Source: Nissabacter sp. SGAir0207
Lineage (GTDB): Bacteria > Pseudomonadota > Gammaproteobacteria > Enterobacterales > Enterobacteriaceae
NCBI RefSeq assembly: GCF_005491205.1
Contig: NZ_CP028036.1
Coordinates: 186,001 to 250,000, forward strand
DNA: 64,000 bases
Reading direction: 5' to 3'
The stretch's first letter is position 1; every line of letters begins with the position of its first letter. Position numbers and translations under genes: made by a program. The notes beneath the pieces were generated by a model that was given only the letters and a program-made list of their open reading frames with translations, was not told the DNA's origin and did not search any database. This document shows, in pieces, positions 8,450-17,323 of the stretch.

Positions 8450-8467
8450 TAACTCTTTTCGCTCTTA

Positions 8468-9850
8468 TCAGACCGGCTTGATGCCGGCAGCCACCAGGGC
8501 GTTTTCAAATTTATCCAGGAAGATCCCCAGCTCTTCATTGCTGATCAGCAGGGACGGCAGCAGGCGCAGCACGCTACCGTGACGGCCGCCGCGCTCCAGA
8601 ATCAGGCCATTCTCGAAGCATTTCTTCTGCAGAAGTGCCGAAAGCTCGCCATCCGCCGGGTAGCAACCCATGTGGTCTTTCTCTTCGTGCGGCTTGACGA
8701 TTTCGATGCCGATCATCAGGCCCAGACCACGCACGTGGCCCAGCACCGGATAGCGTTTCTGCATCTCGGCCAGTTGGCCCTTCAGCCACTCGCCCTGCGC
8801 AGCCACTTTGTCAGCCACATTGTTGTCTTTCAGGAATTTCAGCGTGGTCAGGCCGGTCGCCATCGCCAGCTGGTTACCACGGAAAGTACCGGTATGGTGG
8901 CCCGGTGCCCACGCATCGAACTCTTTCTTAATGCCCAGTACGGCCAGTGGCAGGCCACCGCCGACGGCTTTGGACATCACGATGATGTCCGGCTCAATGC
9001 CTGCGTGTTCGAAGGCGAAGAACTTACCGGTACGCGCGAAGCCAGCCTGTACTTCGTCCAGGATCAGCAGGATGCCGTGCTCTTGGGTCACTTTGCGGAT
9101 GCGTTGCAGCCACTCAACCGGGGCCGGGTTCACGCCGCCTTCACCCTGAACGGCTTCCAGGATAACCGCAGCCGGTTTGCGCACGCCGCTCTCAACGTCG
9201 TTGATCAGGTTTTCGAAGTAGTAGGTCAGTGCCTTCACGCCAGCTTCGCCACCGAGGCCCAGCGGGCAGCGGTAGAGGTGCGGGTAAGGCATGAACTGCA
9301 CTTCCGGCATCATGCCGTTGACCGCTTCTTTCGGCGACAGGTTGCCAGTCACGGACAGCGCGCCGTGGGTCATGCCGTGGTAGCCGCCGGAGAAGCTGAT
9401 CACGCCAGAACGGCCAGTGTGTTTTTTCGCCAGCTTCAGCGCCGCTTCTACCGCGTCCGCACCGGACGGGCCGCAGAACTGCAGGCAGTACTCTTTGCCT
9501 TCGCCCGGCAGCAGGGAGAGCAGGTACTCAGAGAACCCATCCTTCAGCGGCGTGGTCAGATCGAGGGTATGTAACGGCAAGCCGCTGGTAATGACATTTT
9601 GGATGCTCTGCAATACGTCAGGGTGGTTGTGGCCCAAAGCCAGCGTGCCCGCCCCTGCCAGGCAGTCAAGGTATTGTTTATTCTCGACATCCGTGATCCA
9701 GACGCCCTGCGCCTTGGCAATCGCCAGTGGCAGCTTACGCGGATAACTCCTGACATTTGATTCAAATTCGGCTTGGCGCGCCAAATAAGTTTCATTGTTA
9801 TTGTCTGATGAATTCGCACCTAAAGTATCAATACGGACTTTATCCGTCAT
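8468..9850 (-). CDS. dat: Diaminobutyrate--2-oxoglutarate 4-aminotransferase
   Basis: A 460-residue class III aminotransferase that makes L-2,4-diaminobutyrate from L-aspartate 4-semialdehyde and glutamate. The PLP site is intact: the cofactor-binding stretch [20 protein letters not shown], the Asp of [14 protein letters not shown], and the Schiff-base lysine in [18 protein letters not shown] 9850 is favoured (seven bases after AGGAG); ATG 9853 directly before it is equally in frame. It is first in the operon with ddc. 1,3-diaminopropane made by this pair can serve as a norspermidine precursor; no further norspermidine genes (nspC, cansdh) are visible here. Confidence 0.95.
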   Translation of the reverse strand: MTDKVRIDTLGANSSDNNNETYLARQAEFESNVRSYPRKLPLAIAKAQGVWITDVENKQYLDCLAGAGTLALGHNHPDVLQSIQNVITSGLPLHTLDLTTPLKDGFSEYLLSLLPGEGKEYCLQFCGPSGADAVEAALKLAKKHTGRSGVISFSGGYHGMTHGALSVTGNLSPKEAVNGMMPEVQFMPYPHLYRCPLGLGGEAGVKALTYYFENLINDVESGVRKPAAVILEAVQGEGGVNPAPVEWLQRIRKVTQEHGILLILDEVQAGFARTGKFFAFEHAGIEPDIIVMSKAVGGGLPLAVLGIKKEFDAWAPGHHTGTFRGNQLAMATGLTTLKFLKDNNVADKVAAQGEWLKGQLAEMQKRYPVLGHVRGLGLMIGIEIVKPHEEKDHMGCYPADGELSALLQKKCFENGLILERGGRHGSVLRLLPSLLISNEELGIFLDKFENALVAAGIKPV

Positions 9851-10493
9851 CATATCTCTCCTACAACCAGGGTTATTGGCAACGCCTGATTGGATAATTG
9901 AATTAAAAGTAATCACCGGTTTTTAAAGCGCGGCTAATATATGGCTTTTTAGCCCTCACCTCAATGATTAATTTTGTGTAGATTTGTATATGTATTTATC
10001 TATAGAGATCAATGCCTTGTTTGTTTATTGACCGCCCCGGTTTTACAGCGGACGTGACAGCGTCACCCCACAGGGCGCAAAACCGGGTTACTGCCGCTCT
10101 TCTCAAGGCATTTCGGTGGGTCGGCAAGGGGGAGAAATGGCGCTGGGGGCAGTCCGTGGTCAGGCGTGAATCGGCAAGTTTTGGTAAAAGCTGGACGCCC
10201 TTAGCCATAATTCCCAAGCGCGTCTTATTCTCAGTAAGAAATAATGCCGCTGTCTGGGATTGGTCTGGTTGCGTTTATTGTTGGGAAGTCCCTGATGGAC
10301 GTCTGGATATTTGGCGTTACACCGCAGCGTAATAACCTCTGTGGCATTTAGCGGTAATTTGTTAATTAGCGCCCACGCGTCGGCATCGCGTTGCGAGAAG
10401 CAGAGGAAGACTTAAGGGAAAGCCAGCTAAATCAAGGGATAAGGCGGGGAGGGGCAGTGATTCTGGGGCAGCCGTGGCCGCCCCAGCGAGGCA
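9851..10493. other. Long non-coding stretch upstream of dat
   Basis: 643 bases between the dat start and the stop of the YfaZ-like gene. The only ORF above 100 codons (10012-10332, plus strand) has no ribosome site, unusual composition and no recognisable motif, so I do not call it. The part next to dat is AT-rich and should hold the dat promoter. The length leaves room for an unrecognised small RNA. Confidence 0.5.
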
Positions 10494-11039
10494 TTAGAAA
10501 CGCACGGAGGCGCCGACGTACGGGCCGTCCACCAGCACGTTGTCTTTGCGGCCGCCCTTGTTGTCCAGTTCGATGTACTGGTAACCAACGCGCACGTTCA
10601 GCAGGGAGATCGGCGTGAAGCTCAGACCGCCCGCCGCTTCCTGGTAGCTGTCCAGGTGATCGGAGAAGGCTTCCGGCGCGTAGTAGTACTCGCCATACAG
10701 GCCCCACATGTCGTTGAAGGTGTACTGTGCGCCCGCGCCTACTGCCACGGCGAAGCCATCCTTGCCATCTTCTGGGTGAGTGAACAGCGCTTTTGCCGTC
10801 GGTGCCACGCGCAGCGGGCCAGCATCGATGTTGTAGCCCAGACCCAGACCATAGGTGCTGCCGTCATGGTCGCTACGCAGCCAGTTGCCCTTCAGGAACA
10901 GCCCTGATGTATTGGTGCCGAGGCCCACGTTCAGGTTGGTGTTGTGCTCGCCCACATCCACGCTGCCTTCGATTGCCTGTGCCGCGCCGCTCATCAGCAC
11001 CAGCCCCATTACGCTTCCAGTCAAAAGTTGCTTAAACAT
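10494..11039 (-). CDS. YfaZ-family outer membrane beta-barrel protein
   Basis: A 181-residue exported protein. The signal peptide (MFKQLLTGSVMGLVLMSGAA, cleaved after AQA) is followed by alternating amphipathic strands rich in Gly, Tyr and Asn (LNVGLGTNTSGLFLKGNW, YGLGLGYNIDAG, VGYQYIELD) and ends in VRF, the terminal Phe signature recognised by the BAM complex. This fits the small YfaZ barrel family, whose substrate is not known. ATG 11039 lies seven bases after GGAG; ATG 11042 is adjacent. It is a single gene. Confidence 0.85.
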   Translation of the reverse strand: MFKQLLTGSVMGLVLMSGAAQAIEGSVDVGEHNTNLNVGLGTNTSGLFLKGNWLRSDHDGSTYGLGLGYNIDAGPLRVAPTAKALFTHPEDGKDGFAVAVGAGAQYTFNDMWGLYGEYYYAPEAFSDHLDSYQEAAGGLSFTPISLLNVRVGYQYIELDNKGGRKDNVLVDGPYVGASVRF

Positions 11040-11159
11040 CATCCAGCTCCATATAAAGCAATAAATACATTGGGCAAAAAGGGTAAACAGCCACGCCCCA
11101 GCAAACAACTAAATTCAACAACCTTTACGTAATGATATGTTTCCCTAAGGAATTCGTGC

Positions 11160-12023
11160 TCAGGATGCGTACTTTTTCGCCCCTGCGACGCAAACTACCG
11201 CCGCCAGCGTCACCACGAGCATCGCCCCGCTGATGCGCTCATGGAGTAGCAATGCCGCCAGCGCCAGCCCGAAAAAGGGTTGCAACAGCTGCAACTGGCC
11301 GACGGCGGCGATCCCACCCTGCGCCAGCCCGTGATACCAGAAGATAAAGCCAATCAACATGCTGAACAGCGACACGTAGAGGAAGCCCAGCCAGGCCGCC
11401 GCAGGCACCAGGGTGAAAGTGGCTGGCTGGGTCAGCAGCGCGGCTGGCAGCATAATGGGCAGGGCGGCCAGCAGCGCCCAGCTGATCACCTGCCAGCCGC
11501 CCAGCCGACGCGACAACCGTGCGCCCTCGGCATAACCCAGCCCGCACACCACCACGGCCGCCGTCATCAATAGGGTGTCTTGCAGGCCGCCTCCGTGGCT
11601 GGTGCTTAGGGCGTAACCGGCGACACAGCCGCCCCCGGCCAGCGAGAAGAGCCAGAAGGCCGCGCGTGGGCGCTCGCCGCCGCGCAGCACTGCAAACAGC
11701 GCCGTGCAGAGCGGTAGCAGACCGACGAACACCATTGCATGGGCGGAGGTCAGGTGCTGCAACGCCAGCGCCGTCAGCAGTGGGAAGCCCACCACCACGC
11801 CCAGCGCGGTCAGCGCCAGTGGCAGCACATCCTGCCGGTTGGGCAGGGGCTGGCGTCGTCCGGCCAGCAACAGCGCCCCCAGCAGGGCCGCCAGCGTAGC
11901 GCGGGCGCAGGTCAAAAACAGTGGGTCAAAGCCCGCCACTGCCGCCCTAGTGGCGGGCAGTGAACCGGCAAAAATCATCACACCCACCATGCCGCTCATC
12001 CAGCCACGGGTCTTTCTCTCCAT
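11160..12023 (-). CDS. EamA/DMT-family transporter
   Basis: A 287-residue inner-membrane protein with ten hydrophobic segments in two repeats of the EamA domain (roughly 10-135 and 150-283). Repeat signatures include FAGSLPATRAAVAGFDPLFL with TCARATLAALL in the first half and GGIAAVGQLQLLQPFFGLAL in the second. Family members export amino acids or other metabolites. It is divergent from a MocR-type regulator, a common pair in which the regulator controls the exporter. The ribosome site AGGAG lies about nine bases upstream of ATG 12023. Confidence 0.9.
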   Translation of the reverse strand: MERKTRGWMSGMVGVMIFAGSLPATRAAVAGFDPLFLTCARATLAALLGALLLAGRRQPLPNRQDVLPLALTALGVVVGFPLLTALALQHLTSAHAMVFVGLLPLCTALFAVLRGGERPRAAFWLFSLAGGGCVAGYALSTSHGGGLQDTLLMTAAVVVCGLGYAEGARLSRRLGGWQVISWALLAALPIMLPAALLTQPATFTLVPAAAWLGFLYVSLFSMLIGFIFWYHGLAQGGIAAVGQLQLLQPFFGLALAALLLHERISGAMLVVTLAAVVCVAGAKKYAS

Positions 12024-12090
12024 CTCATGCTCTCCTGAAGGGTTGGCTTCCAGTAAAGCACTGGCAACTTATCGCCAGCCAGATACAATC

Positions 12091-12116
12091 CAGTACACTC
12101 TGCCAGAACTGTACTG
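12091..12116. promoter_or_regulatory. Candidate operator between EamA and MocR genes
   Basis: CAGTACA (12091-12097) and its exact complement TGTACTG (12110-12116) are separated by 12 bases in the 122-base divergent region. The likely binder is the adjacent MocR regulator. The GTACA-N12-TGTAC geometry also resembles MlrA-type sites, so the binder is not certain. Confidence 0.45.
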
Positions 12117-12145
12117 CCCTCAGTTCCCCTACAGTAAGGATCTTC

Positions 12146-13531
12146 ATGTCGCGCCCCCAGACCCGTATCGCGTTGCTGATGGAGCACATTCGCGCCCAAA
12201 TCGCTGCCCGTACCCTATTGCCGGGTGCGCGCCTGCCCTCGGTGCGCCAGCAGGCCGGGCTGGCTGGGGTTTCGGTATCAACGGTGGTGGAAGCCTATGA
12301 GCGGCTGGCGGCGGAGAACCTGATCGTCTCCCGGCCGGGCGCGGGCTTTTTCGTCAGTGGGCCGGTTGCGCCGCTGGATTTGACGCGTATGGCGGCGGGA
12401 GTTGACCGGGCGATCGATCCCCTCTGGATCTCGCGCCAGTCGCTGGACGCGGATGACCGGGTGCTGAAGCCGGGCTGCGGCTGGTTGCCGGAGTCATGGA
12501 TGTATGAGGAGGGGATGCGGCGCGCCTTGCGTCGGGCAGCGCGAGCCAGCACTCCGCTGCTCACTGATTACGGCACGCCAGCAGGCCACCCCGGCTTGCG
12601 CCACTTGCTGTTGCGCCGGATGGCGCTGGCGGGCATCCATGCCACGCCCGCGCAGATCATGCTGACGGAGTCCGGCACGCAGGCGATTGACCTGATCTGT
12701 CGCTTCCTGCTCCAGCCGGGGGAGTGCGTATTGGTGGACGACCCCTGCTATTTCAATTTCCATGCCCTGCTACGGGCGCACCGCGTCAAGGTGATTGGCG
12801 TGCCCTATACGGCGACCGGCCCCGATCTGGCGGCCTTTGAAGAGGCTCTGCACCTGCACTCGCCGCGCCTCTATATCACCAATGCCGGTATCCAGAACCC
12901 GACCGGGGCGACGCTCTCGCCCGCCACTGCCCATCGATTGCTCAAGATGGCAGAGGCCTCAGATTTAGTCATTGTTGAGGATGACATTTTTGCGGATTTC
13001 GAGCGGCAGCCCGCGCCGCGGCTGGCGGCCTTCGATGGGCTGTCACGGGTCATCCAGATCGGCAGCTTCTCCAAGAGCATCTCGGCATCCGTGCGCTGTG
13101 GGTACATCGCCGCGCGACCCGACTGGATCGACAGCCTGATTGACCTCAAGATCGCCACCAGCTTTGGCGGCGGCGGGCTGGCCGCCGAGATCGTGCTGGC
13201 GACGCTGACCGACAGCGGCTACCGGCGGCATATGGAGTCGGTACGCGGGCGGCTGGCGGTGGCGATGCAGGCCACACTAGGGCAATTGGCGCAGGTGGGC
13301 ATTACCCCGTGGCACACGCCGCACGCGGGCATGTTCCTCTGGTGCCGCCTGCCCGCTGGCGCAGAGGCCACAGCAGTCTCCCACGCCTGCCTTGAGCAGG
13401 GGATCATTCTGGCGCCGGGCAACGCCTTCAGCCAATCCGGCACCGCCGGTGACTTCCTACGCTTCAATGTCTCACGCTCTACCGATCCAAAACTCATCAC
13501 GGTGCTGAAAGGGGTACTGGCGGGAGTGTGA
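12146..13531 (+). CDS. MocR-type regulator (GntR HTH fused to aminotransferase domain)
   Basis: A 461-residue transcription factor with an N-terminal GntR winged helix (residues 1-75; LPSVRQQAGLAGVSVSTVVE is the recognition part) joined to a fold-type I aminotransferase-like domain (about 100-461). PLP residues are kept: NPTGATLSP, VEDDIFADF and the lysine in SFSKSISASVRCGY, so it probably binds PLP or a PLP-amino acid adduct as effector. ATG 12146 is set by AAGGA upstream; the frame extends 62 codons further into the divergent promoter and is not coding there. It probably controls the EamA gene. The ligand is unknown. Confidence 0.9.
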   Translation: MSRPQTRIALLMEHIRAQIAARTLLPGARLPSVRQQAGLAGVSVSTVVEAYERLAAENLIVSRPGAGFFVSGPVAPLDLTRMAAGVDRAIDPLWISRQSLDADDRVLKPGCGWLPESWMYEEGMRRALRRAARASTPLLTDYGTPAGHPGLRHLLLRRMALAGIHATPAQIMLTESGTQAIDLICRFLLQPGECVLVDDPCYFNFHALLRAHRVKVIGVPYTATGPDLAAFEEALHLHSPRLYITNAGIQNPTGATLSPATAHRLLKMAEASDLVIVEDDIFADFERQPAPRLAAFDGLSRVIQIGSFSKSISASVRCGYIAARPDWIDSLIDLKIATSFGGGGLAAEIVLATLTDSGYRRHMESVRGRLAVAMQATLGQLAQVGITPWHTPHAGMFLWCRLPAGAEATAVSHACLEQGIILAPGNAFSQSGTAGDFLRFNVSRSTDPKLITVLKGVLAGV

Positions 13532-13677
13532 ACATCCGGCTTTAGCTGAATCGTTTTTACATTTTTGGCGCACAAAGTGCGTTTACCCCCAAAAAATCGT
13601 GCAAGTTAACGCAAATTTTCATCAATCTGTGACCAAACCCACGAATACACCGGCCAACAGGCATGAATCCTTCAGCG

Positions 13678-13691
13678 GTGATAAGCATCAC
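13678..13691. promoter_or_regulatory. Possible CRP site
   Basis: GTGA-TAAGCA-TCAC has the CRP half-site order and six-base spacer. It lies 74-87 bases upstream of the DUF4432 gene. The outer bases deviate from consensus (G and G in place of T and A), so this is tentative. Confidence 0.3.
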
Positions 13692-13764
13692 GTTTTCATT
13701 TGTTAGCAATTTGTAAGCTACCTGCCACTTAAGCTAAATCAATTCAGCAACGGGAAGGGAACAG

Positions 13765-14973
13765 ATGAAAAAGGCTTTTCTGGCAGGGATGGTAGCGGCA
13801 TTGGTCAGCGGGCAGGCCGCGGCGCAGAGCTGGGTGCTGACGGATGCTGAACAGGGCGTGGAGCAGGGCAACTGGCAGGTAAGTAGCGAACAGCTGAAGC
13901 TGTCGGGCGCGCGCTTCAGCCTGGAGCAGAAAGTGCTGCATGGCGGTAAGCAGGAGGGCAGCAAGGTGCTGACCCTCACCAGCCCGGACGGCCTGACCAT
14001 CGCCCTCAGCCCCTCGCGCGGCATGGATCTGTTGCAGGTCAACGGCCACGGCGTGCGCCTCGGCTGGGACTCCCCGGTCAATGAGGTGGTCAACCCGGCC
14101 TATATTAACCTTGAGAGCCGCAACGGCCTTGGCTGGCTGGAGGGGTTCAACGAGATGATGGTGCGCTGCGGCTTTGAGTGGACCGGCCACCCGGTAACCA
14201 AGGATGGCATGATCTACACGCTGCACGGCAAGGCGGGCAACACCCCGGCCTCAAAAGTTGAGGTGGTGGTGGACGATCAGGCACCCCATGAGATCCGCAT
14301 CCGTGGCCTGCTGAAAGAGAACACCTTCAAAAAGGCCAATCTGGAGACCTGGACGGAGCTGCGCTATGTGCCGGGCAGTGACAGCTTCACGGTGCATGAC
14401 GTGCTGACCAACCATGCGGACTACCCGCACGACTACCAGATCATCTACCACAGCAACTTTGGCACGCCGATTCTGGAGAAGGACGCGCGCTTTATCGCCC
14501 CGCTGAAATCCGTCTCGCCGTTCAATGATTATGCGAAAAAGGGGCTGGAGGGCTGGAACACCTACAGCGCGCCAACCAAGGACTTCGACGAGATGGTGTT
14601 CAATCTGGTGCCGAAGGCAGACAGCAACGGCAAGACGGTGGCCGCCGTGATCAACAGTAAAGGCGACAAAGGGGCGGCGATTGAGTTTGATACGCGCCAA
14701 CTGCCGCTGCTGACGCTGTGGAAAAACACCGATACCCTGAAACAGGGCTACGTCACCGGCATTGAGCCGGGCACCAACTACGCCTACCCGGTGACCATTG
14801 AGAAGGAGCAGGGGCGCGTGAAGCAGTTGCAGCCGGGGCAGAGCACCGAATTTGTGCTGACCTACTCGCTGCTGAAAGACGCAGACGCGGTGCAGAAGGT
14901 GGAGGCGCGCGTGAAACAGATTCAGGGCGACGAGCGCGTGGCGGTGGATGAAAAACCGATCGCGGTCGAATAA
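13765..14973 (+). CDS. Periplasmic DUF4432 (aldose-1-epimerase-like) protein
   Basis: A 402-residue protein with a signal peptide (MKKAFLAGMVAALVSGQAAA, cleavage near AQS). The mature part matches DUF4432, a galactose-mutarotase-like beta-sandwich: SPSRGMDLLQVNGHGVRLGW, NEMMVRCGFEWTG, LHGKAGNTPAS, YHSNFGTPILE and GIEPGTNYAYP. By fold it should bind or epimerise a sugar. Most DUF4432 proteins I know of are cytoplasmic, so the export signal is notable. It is a single gene with its own terminator and a possible CRP site upstream. The sugar is unknown. Confidence 0.82.
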   Translation: MKKAFLAGMVAALVSGQAAAQSWVLTDAEQGVEQGNWQVSSEQLKLSGARFSLEQKVLHGGKQEGSKVLTLTSPDGLTIALSPSRGMDLLQVNGHGVRLGWDSPVNEVVNPAYINLESRNGLGWLEGFNEMMVRCGFEWTGHPVTKDGMIYTLHGKAGNTPASKVEVVVDDQAPHEIRIRGLLKENTFKKANLETWTELRYVPGSDSFTVHDVLTNHADYPHDYQIIYHSNFGTPILEKDARFIAPLKSVSPFNDYAKKGLEGWNTYSAPTKDFDEMVFNLVPKADSNGKTVAAVINSKGDKGAAIEFDTRQLPLLTLWKNTDTLKQGYVTGIEPGTNYAYPVTIEKEQGRVKQLQPGQSTEFVLTYSLLKDADAVQKVEARVKQIQGDERVAVDEKPIAVE

Positions 14974-14989
14974 TCTCCGCAGCGCCGAT

Positions 14990-15023
14990 AAAACCGGGCA
15001 GCTCGCCGCGCCCGGTTTTTTTT
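14990..15023 (+). terminator. Terminator of the DUF4432 gene
   Basis: AAAACCGGGC pairs with GCCCGGTTTT around a 10-base loop, followed by further T residues. Confidence 0.9.
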
Positions 15024-15245
15024 GCCCGTTTGTTAAGCAGTAGGCCAGTTCTCGCTAATGAATACCAAACTATACAAAAAGGCGCGATATTTTTTGTTGT
15101 GCGTAATCCGGTAGATAGCGACATCAGCCCGACGATAGGCGCGCTCTTTGTTAAAGAGGTGTTTATTTATTGCGCCCAAAAGCGCATGCTGGGTCTCCAT
15201 CCCCGGTAACCCGGCGGCCATTTCTTCTCCCCCAGGTTTTCCGTT

Positions 15246-15983
15246 ATGACACTTTATTCGACCGACACTGTATGCAGTGTTACGGGCGTATTGCCCACGA
15301 CACTACGACGCTGGCGCCGCGCTGGCCTGATAGCCGCCCCTGCCAGCAAGAGCGGCTACACCGGCAGCCAGCTAACCCGTATCCTGACCGTGCAGATCCT
15401 GACCCACGCTGGCGACACCCTGCCAGAGGTGCACACCCTGCTGACACAGCCCAATGCCTACCGGCACAGTGGCTGGGCCTGCCGGGAAGAGGAGCTGCTC
15501 ACGCTCTTGCATCAGGATGATACCCAATTTGATGACCGGCTATGGCAGATGGGCCTGGAGTACAGCAGTGATGCGTTCGTCCACCACTGCCTGCGGCCAC
15601 TCAATCTCTGGCTGCGTAGCGACTTCCATGTTGGCGCAACCTGCCGACTGACACGCTTCCATGCCGCCATGGTTGACCACGCGGGCCGCATGATGAACAG
15701 CGCCTACCGCCGGAAAACCGTGCCGCTGTTTCTGGAGGCGGTGAGCGTCACGGATGCGACCGAGATCTGGCTGGAGGCGATCCGGCTGACCGGGCAGGGG
15801 TTCCGGGTGGAGCTGTCGCCAGACGTTTCCGCCTTGCCCGCGACGGCGCTCAAAGAGTATGAGCACCATGTGATGTGGTGCGGCGCGGGCATCAGCCACA
15901 CCAAACATGCCCATTACCAGCAGCGGCTGGAAGCGGGTGACATGGTAATGCTCTCCGGCCCCGACACCCGTCTGGTCTCCTGA
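15246..15983 (+). CDS. MerR-family regulator, MlrA/BluR-like
   Basis: A 245-residue protein, the same length as MlrA and BluR (243). Residues 1-70 are a MerR winged-helix domain: YSTDTVCSVTGVLPTTLRRW, then a Gly-Tyr-Thr wing and the ILTVQILTHAGDTLPEVHTL segment. The remaining 170 residues are the effector-like domain seen in MlrA/BluR; I see no Cys metal cluster or intact cobalamin motif, so it is probably controlled by protein partners, as BluR is by BluF and MlrA by DgcM/PdeR. An MlrA-type operator lies just downstream (16008-16033), and a similar one precedes a YmgB-like gene at 3101. A biofilm role is therefore inferred. Confidence 0.75.
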   Translation: MTLYSTDTVCSVTGVLPTTLRRWRRAGLIAAPASKSGYTGSQLTRILTVQILTHAGDTLPEVHTLLTQPNAYRHSGWACREEELLTLLHQDDTQFDDRLWQMGLEYSSDAFVHHCLRPLNLWLRSDFHVGATCRLTRFHAAMVDHAGRMMNSAYRRKTVPLFLEAVSVTDATEIWLEAIRLTGQGFRVELSPDVSALPATALKEYEHHVMWCGAGISHTKHAHYQQRLEAGDMVMLSGPDTRLVS

Positions 15984-16007
15984 CTGCCGCGCGATTGGCG
16001 CGGCATC

Positions 16008-16033
16008 TTGTACAAAGTGTGATCGTTGTACAA
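16008..16033 (+). promoter_or_regulatory. Operator matching the MlrA consensus TTGTACA-N12-TGTACAA
   Basis: TTGTACA (16008-16014) and its exact complement TGTACAA (16027-16033) are separated by 12 bases. This is the arrangement described for MlrA at csgD. It lies 25 bases after the stop of the MlrA/BluR-like gene. TTGTAC with TACAAA (16029-16034) could also be weak promoter elements reading to the right. Confidence 0.6.
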
Positions 16034-16163
16034 ATATTGAACCCTCCGCCCCTTTTTCATTGCCCTTCGGCTGCAAGCCGCCTAGGGTGAATGGGCATGG
16101 ATGACAAAACCCTAAAAGAGCATTCCTTTGGAATTGCCGCCTGGCCCCTCAGGCGGCTTTTTT
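16034..16163 (+). ncRNA. Possible short transcript between operator and terminator
   Basis: A stretch of about 130 bases sits between the MlrA-type operator/promoter and a strong terminator reading in the same direction, so a short RNA could be made. It contains a 22-codon ORF (ATG 16097, AGGGTGA upstream) that runs into the terminator. Alternatively the terminator simply ends the MerR gene. No known sRNA is recognised. Confidence 0.25.
16136..16163 (+). terminator. Rho-independent terminator
   Basis: GCCGCCTG-GCCCCT-CAGGCGGC stem followed by six T residues, between the MerR gene and the convergent uvsE. Confidence 0.88.
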
Positions 16164-16172
16164 AATTGGCCC

Positions 16173-17135
16173 TCAGCGTTTGCCAAACAGGGCATAGGCG
16201 TAGAGCCGGTCACGGGCAAGGTTCTTCATCTTCACTTCGCACATGATGTCAAACTGCTCAAAGGAGAGCGCCCAGTCGTTGAGCGCCTTGTTGAAGTAGT
16301 AGTCCGAGTGGGCGCGCAGTTTGGTTTTCGGCACGCCGAGGCTGGCCTGATCGGGCAAGCCCTGCTCCGGGATGATTCCCTCCTGGGAGATGGAGTAGTG
16401 CAGCACCGGCCGCACGCCGCGCCAGGAGGCGATGACCCGCTCAATGCGCGGATCGTCAGGCGTGATGAACTCCGCCTCCTTCACCCAGTGGTGGTGGATG
16501 TCGAGCACAATCGGGCAGAGCGCCTCCGCCTGCAACACGTCGTCCAGCGAGCAGGAGATCTCATCGTTCTCCACGGTCAGCATCCGCTGCGCCTCCGGTG
16601 AGAGCCGGGCAAACGCCTCCTTGAACCCCTCAAACCCCTTTTTGCCATTCATATGGATGTTGATTTTGAAATCCTGAAAGGTCTGGCCATAGCCCATCAG
16701 CACCGCGCACAGCGCGTGGTACTCAATGTCCTCCAGCGCCCGATCCACCACCTGCGGGTTGTCCGAGGCCATCACCGAGTACTGGCCGGGGTGGAAAGAG
16801 AGCCGGATGCCCTTCTCCCGCGCAAACTCTCCGCAGCGGGTGAACAGCGGGTGCAGATCCGGCAAGAAGGTCTGGTAGAGCTGCGTCGCCTCCGGCACGG
16901 TGTAGAGCGGCAGCAGGTCACTGCCAATACGCATCATCCGCATCGCCTCTGGCAGCGAGGCGAGCTGCTCAAAGATCAGGTAGAGGTTGGTGAGGTTGGT
17001 CTTGGCAAGCCCATAGATCAGCGCCGTGCGCTGCTCGTCATCCAGGCTAAGGAAGCGGGTTCGGGTGGTGGCTTTAAACGGATAAAGCTGCTTGAGTTCT
17101 GAGTTAAGGTATTTACACGCAAAGCCTAATTTCAT
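16173..17135 (-). CDS. uvsE: UV damage endonuclease
   Basis: A 320-residue member of the UvdE/UvsE TIM-barrel endonucleases, which nick DNA 5' of UV photoproducts without the UvrABC proteins. Metal-binding segments expected for the family are visible in order: LSFHPGQYSVM, INIHMNGKKG, LTVENDE and LDIHHHWVK, which supply the His, Glu and Asp ligands. Length matches the bacterial enzymes. ATG 17135 follows AGGAG. It is a lone gene, as usual for uvsE, and is an uncommon extra in enterobacteria that already have UvrABC and photolyase. No damage-regulated box was recognised upstream. Confidence 0.9.
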   Translation of the reverse strand: MKLGFACKYLNSELKQLYPFKATTRTRFLSLDDEQRTALIYGLAKTNLTNLYLIFEQLASLPEAMRMMRIGSDLLPLYTVPEATQLYQTFLPDLHPLFTRCGEFAREKGIRLSFHPGQYSVMASDNPQVVDRALEDIEYHALCAVLMGYGQTFQDFKINIHMNGKKGFEGFKEAFARLSPEAQRMLTVENDEISCSLDDVLQAEALCPIVLDIHHHWVKEAEFITPDDPRIERVIASWRGVRPVLHYSISQEGIIPEQGLPDQASLGVPKTKLRAHSDYYFNKALNDWALSFEQFDIMCEVKMKNLARDRLYAYALFGKR

Positions 17136-17323
17136 GGTGACTCCTGTTGTTCCGCTTTGCCTAAGCTTAGCAACGAATGGCGAAACTCGCGGCGCAGGGC
17201 AGCCGGGCCGGCCTTTTGACGGCGGTGCATGTCGTTGAAACTAACAAAAATCTGCGTGACTCCACCGCGCTTTGCTGAATACTGGCATGACCGCTTCTCT
17301 CACAAAGGTCAACACATCCCGTC

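Noticed and set aside
10012..10332. 106-codon plus-strand ORF upstream of dat
   Set aside because: No ribosome site, no motif, tryptophan-rich odd composition; better treated as non-coding.
16097..16165. 22-codon ORF running through a terminator
   Set aside because: Its last codons are the terminator stem and T-run, so it is probably a coincidence, though noted under the short transcript.
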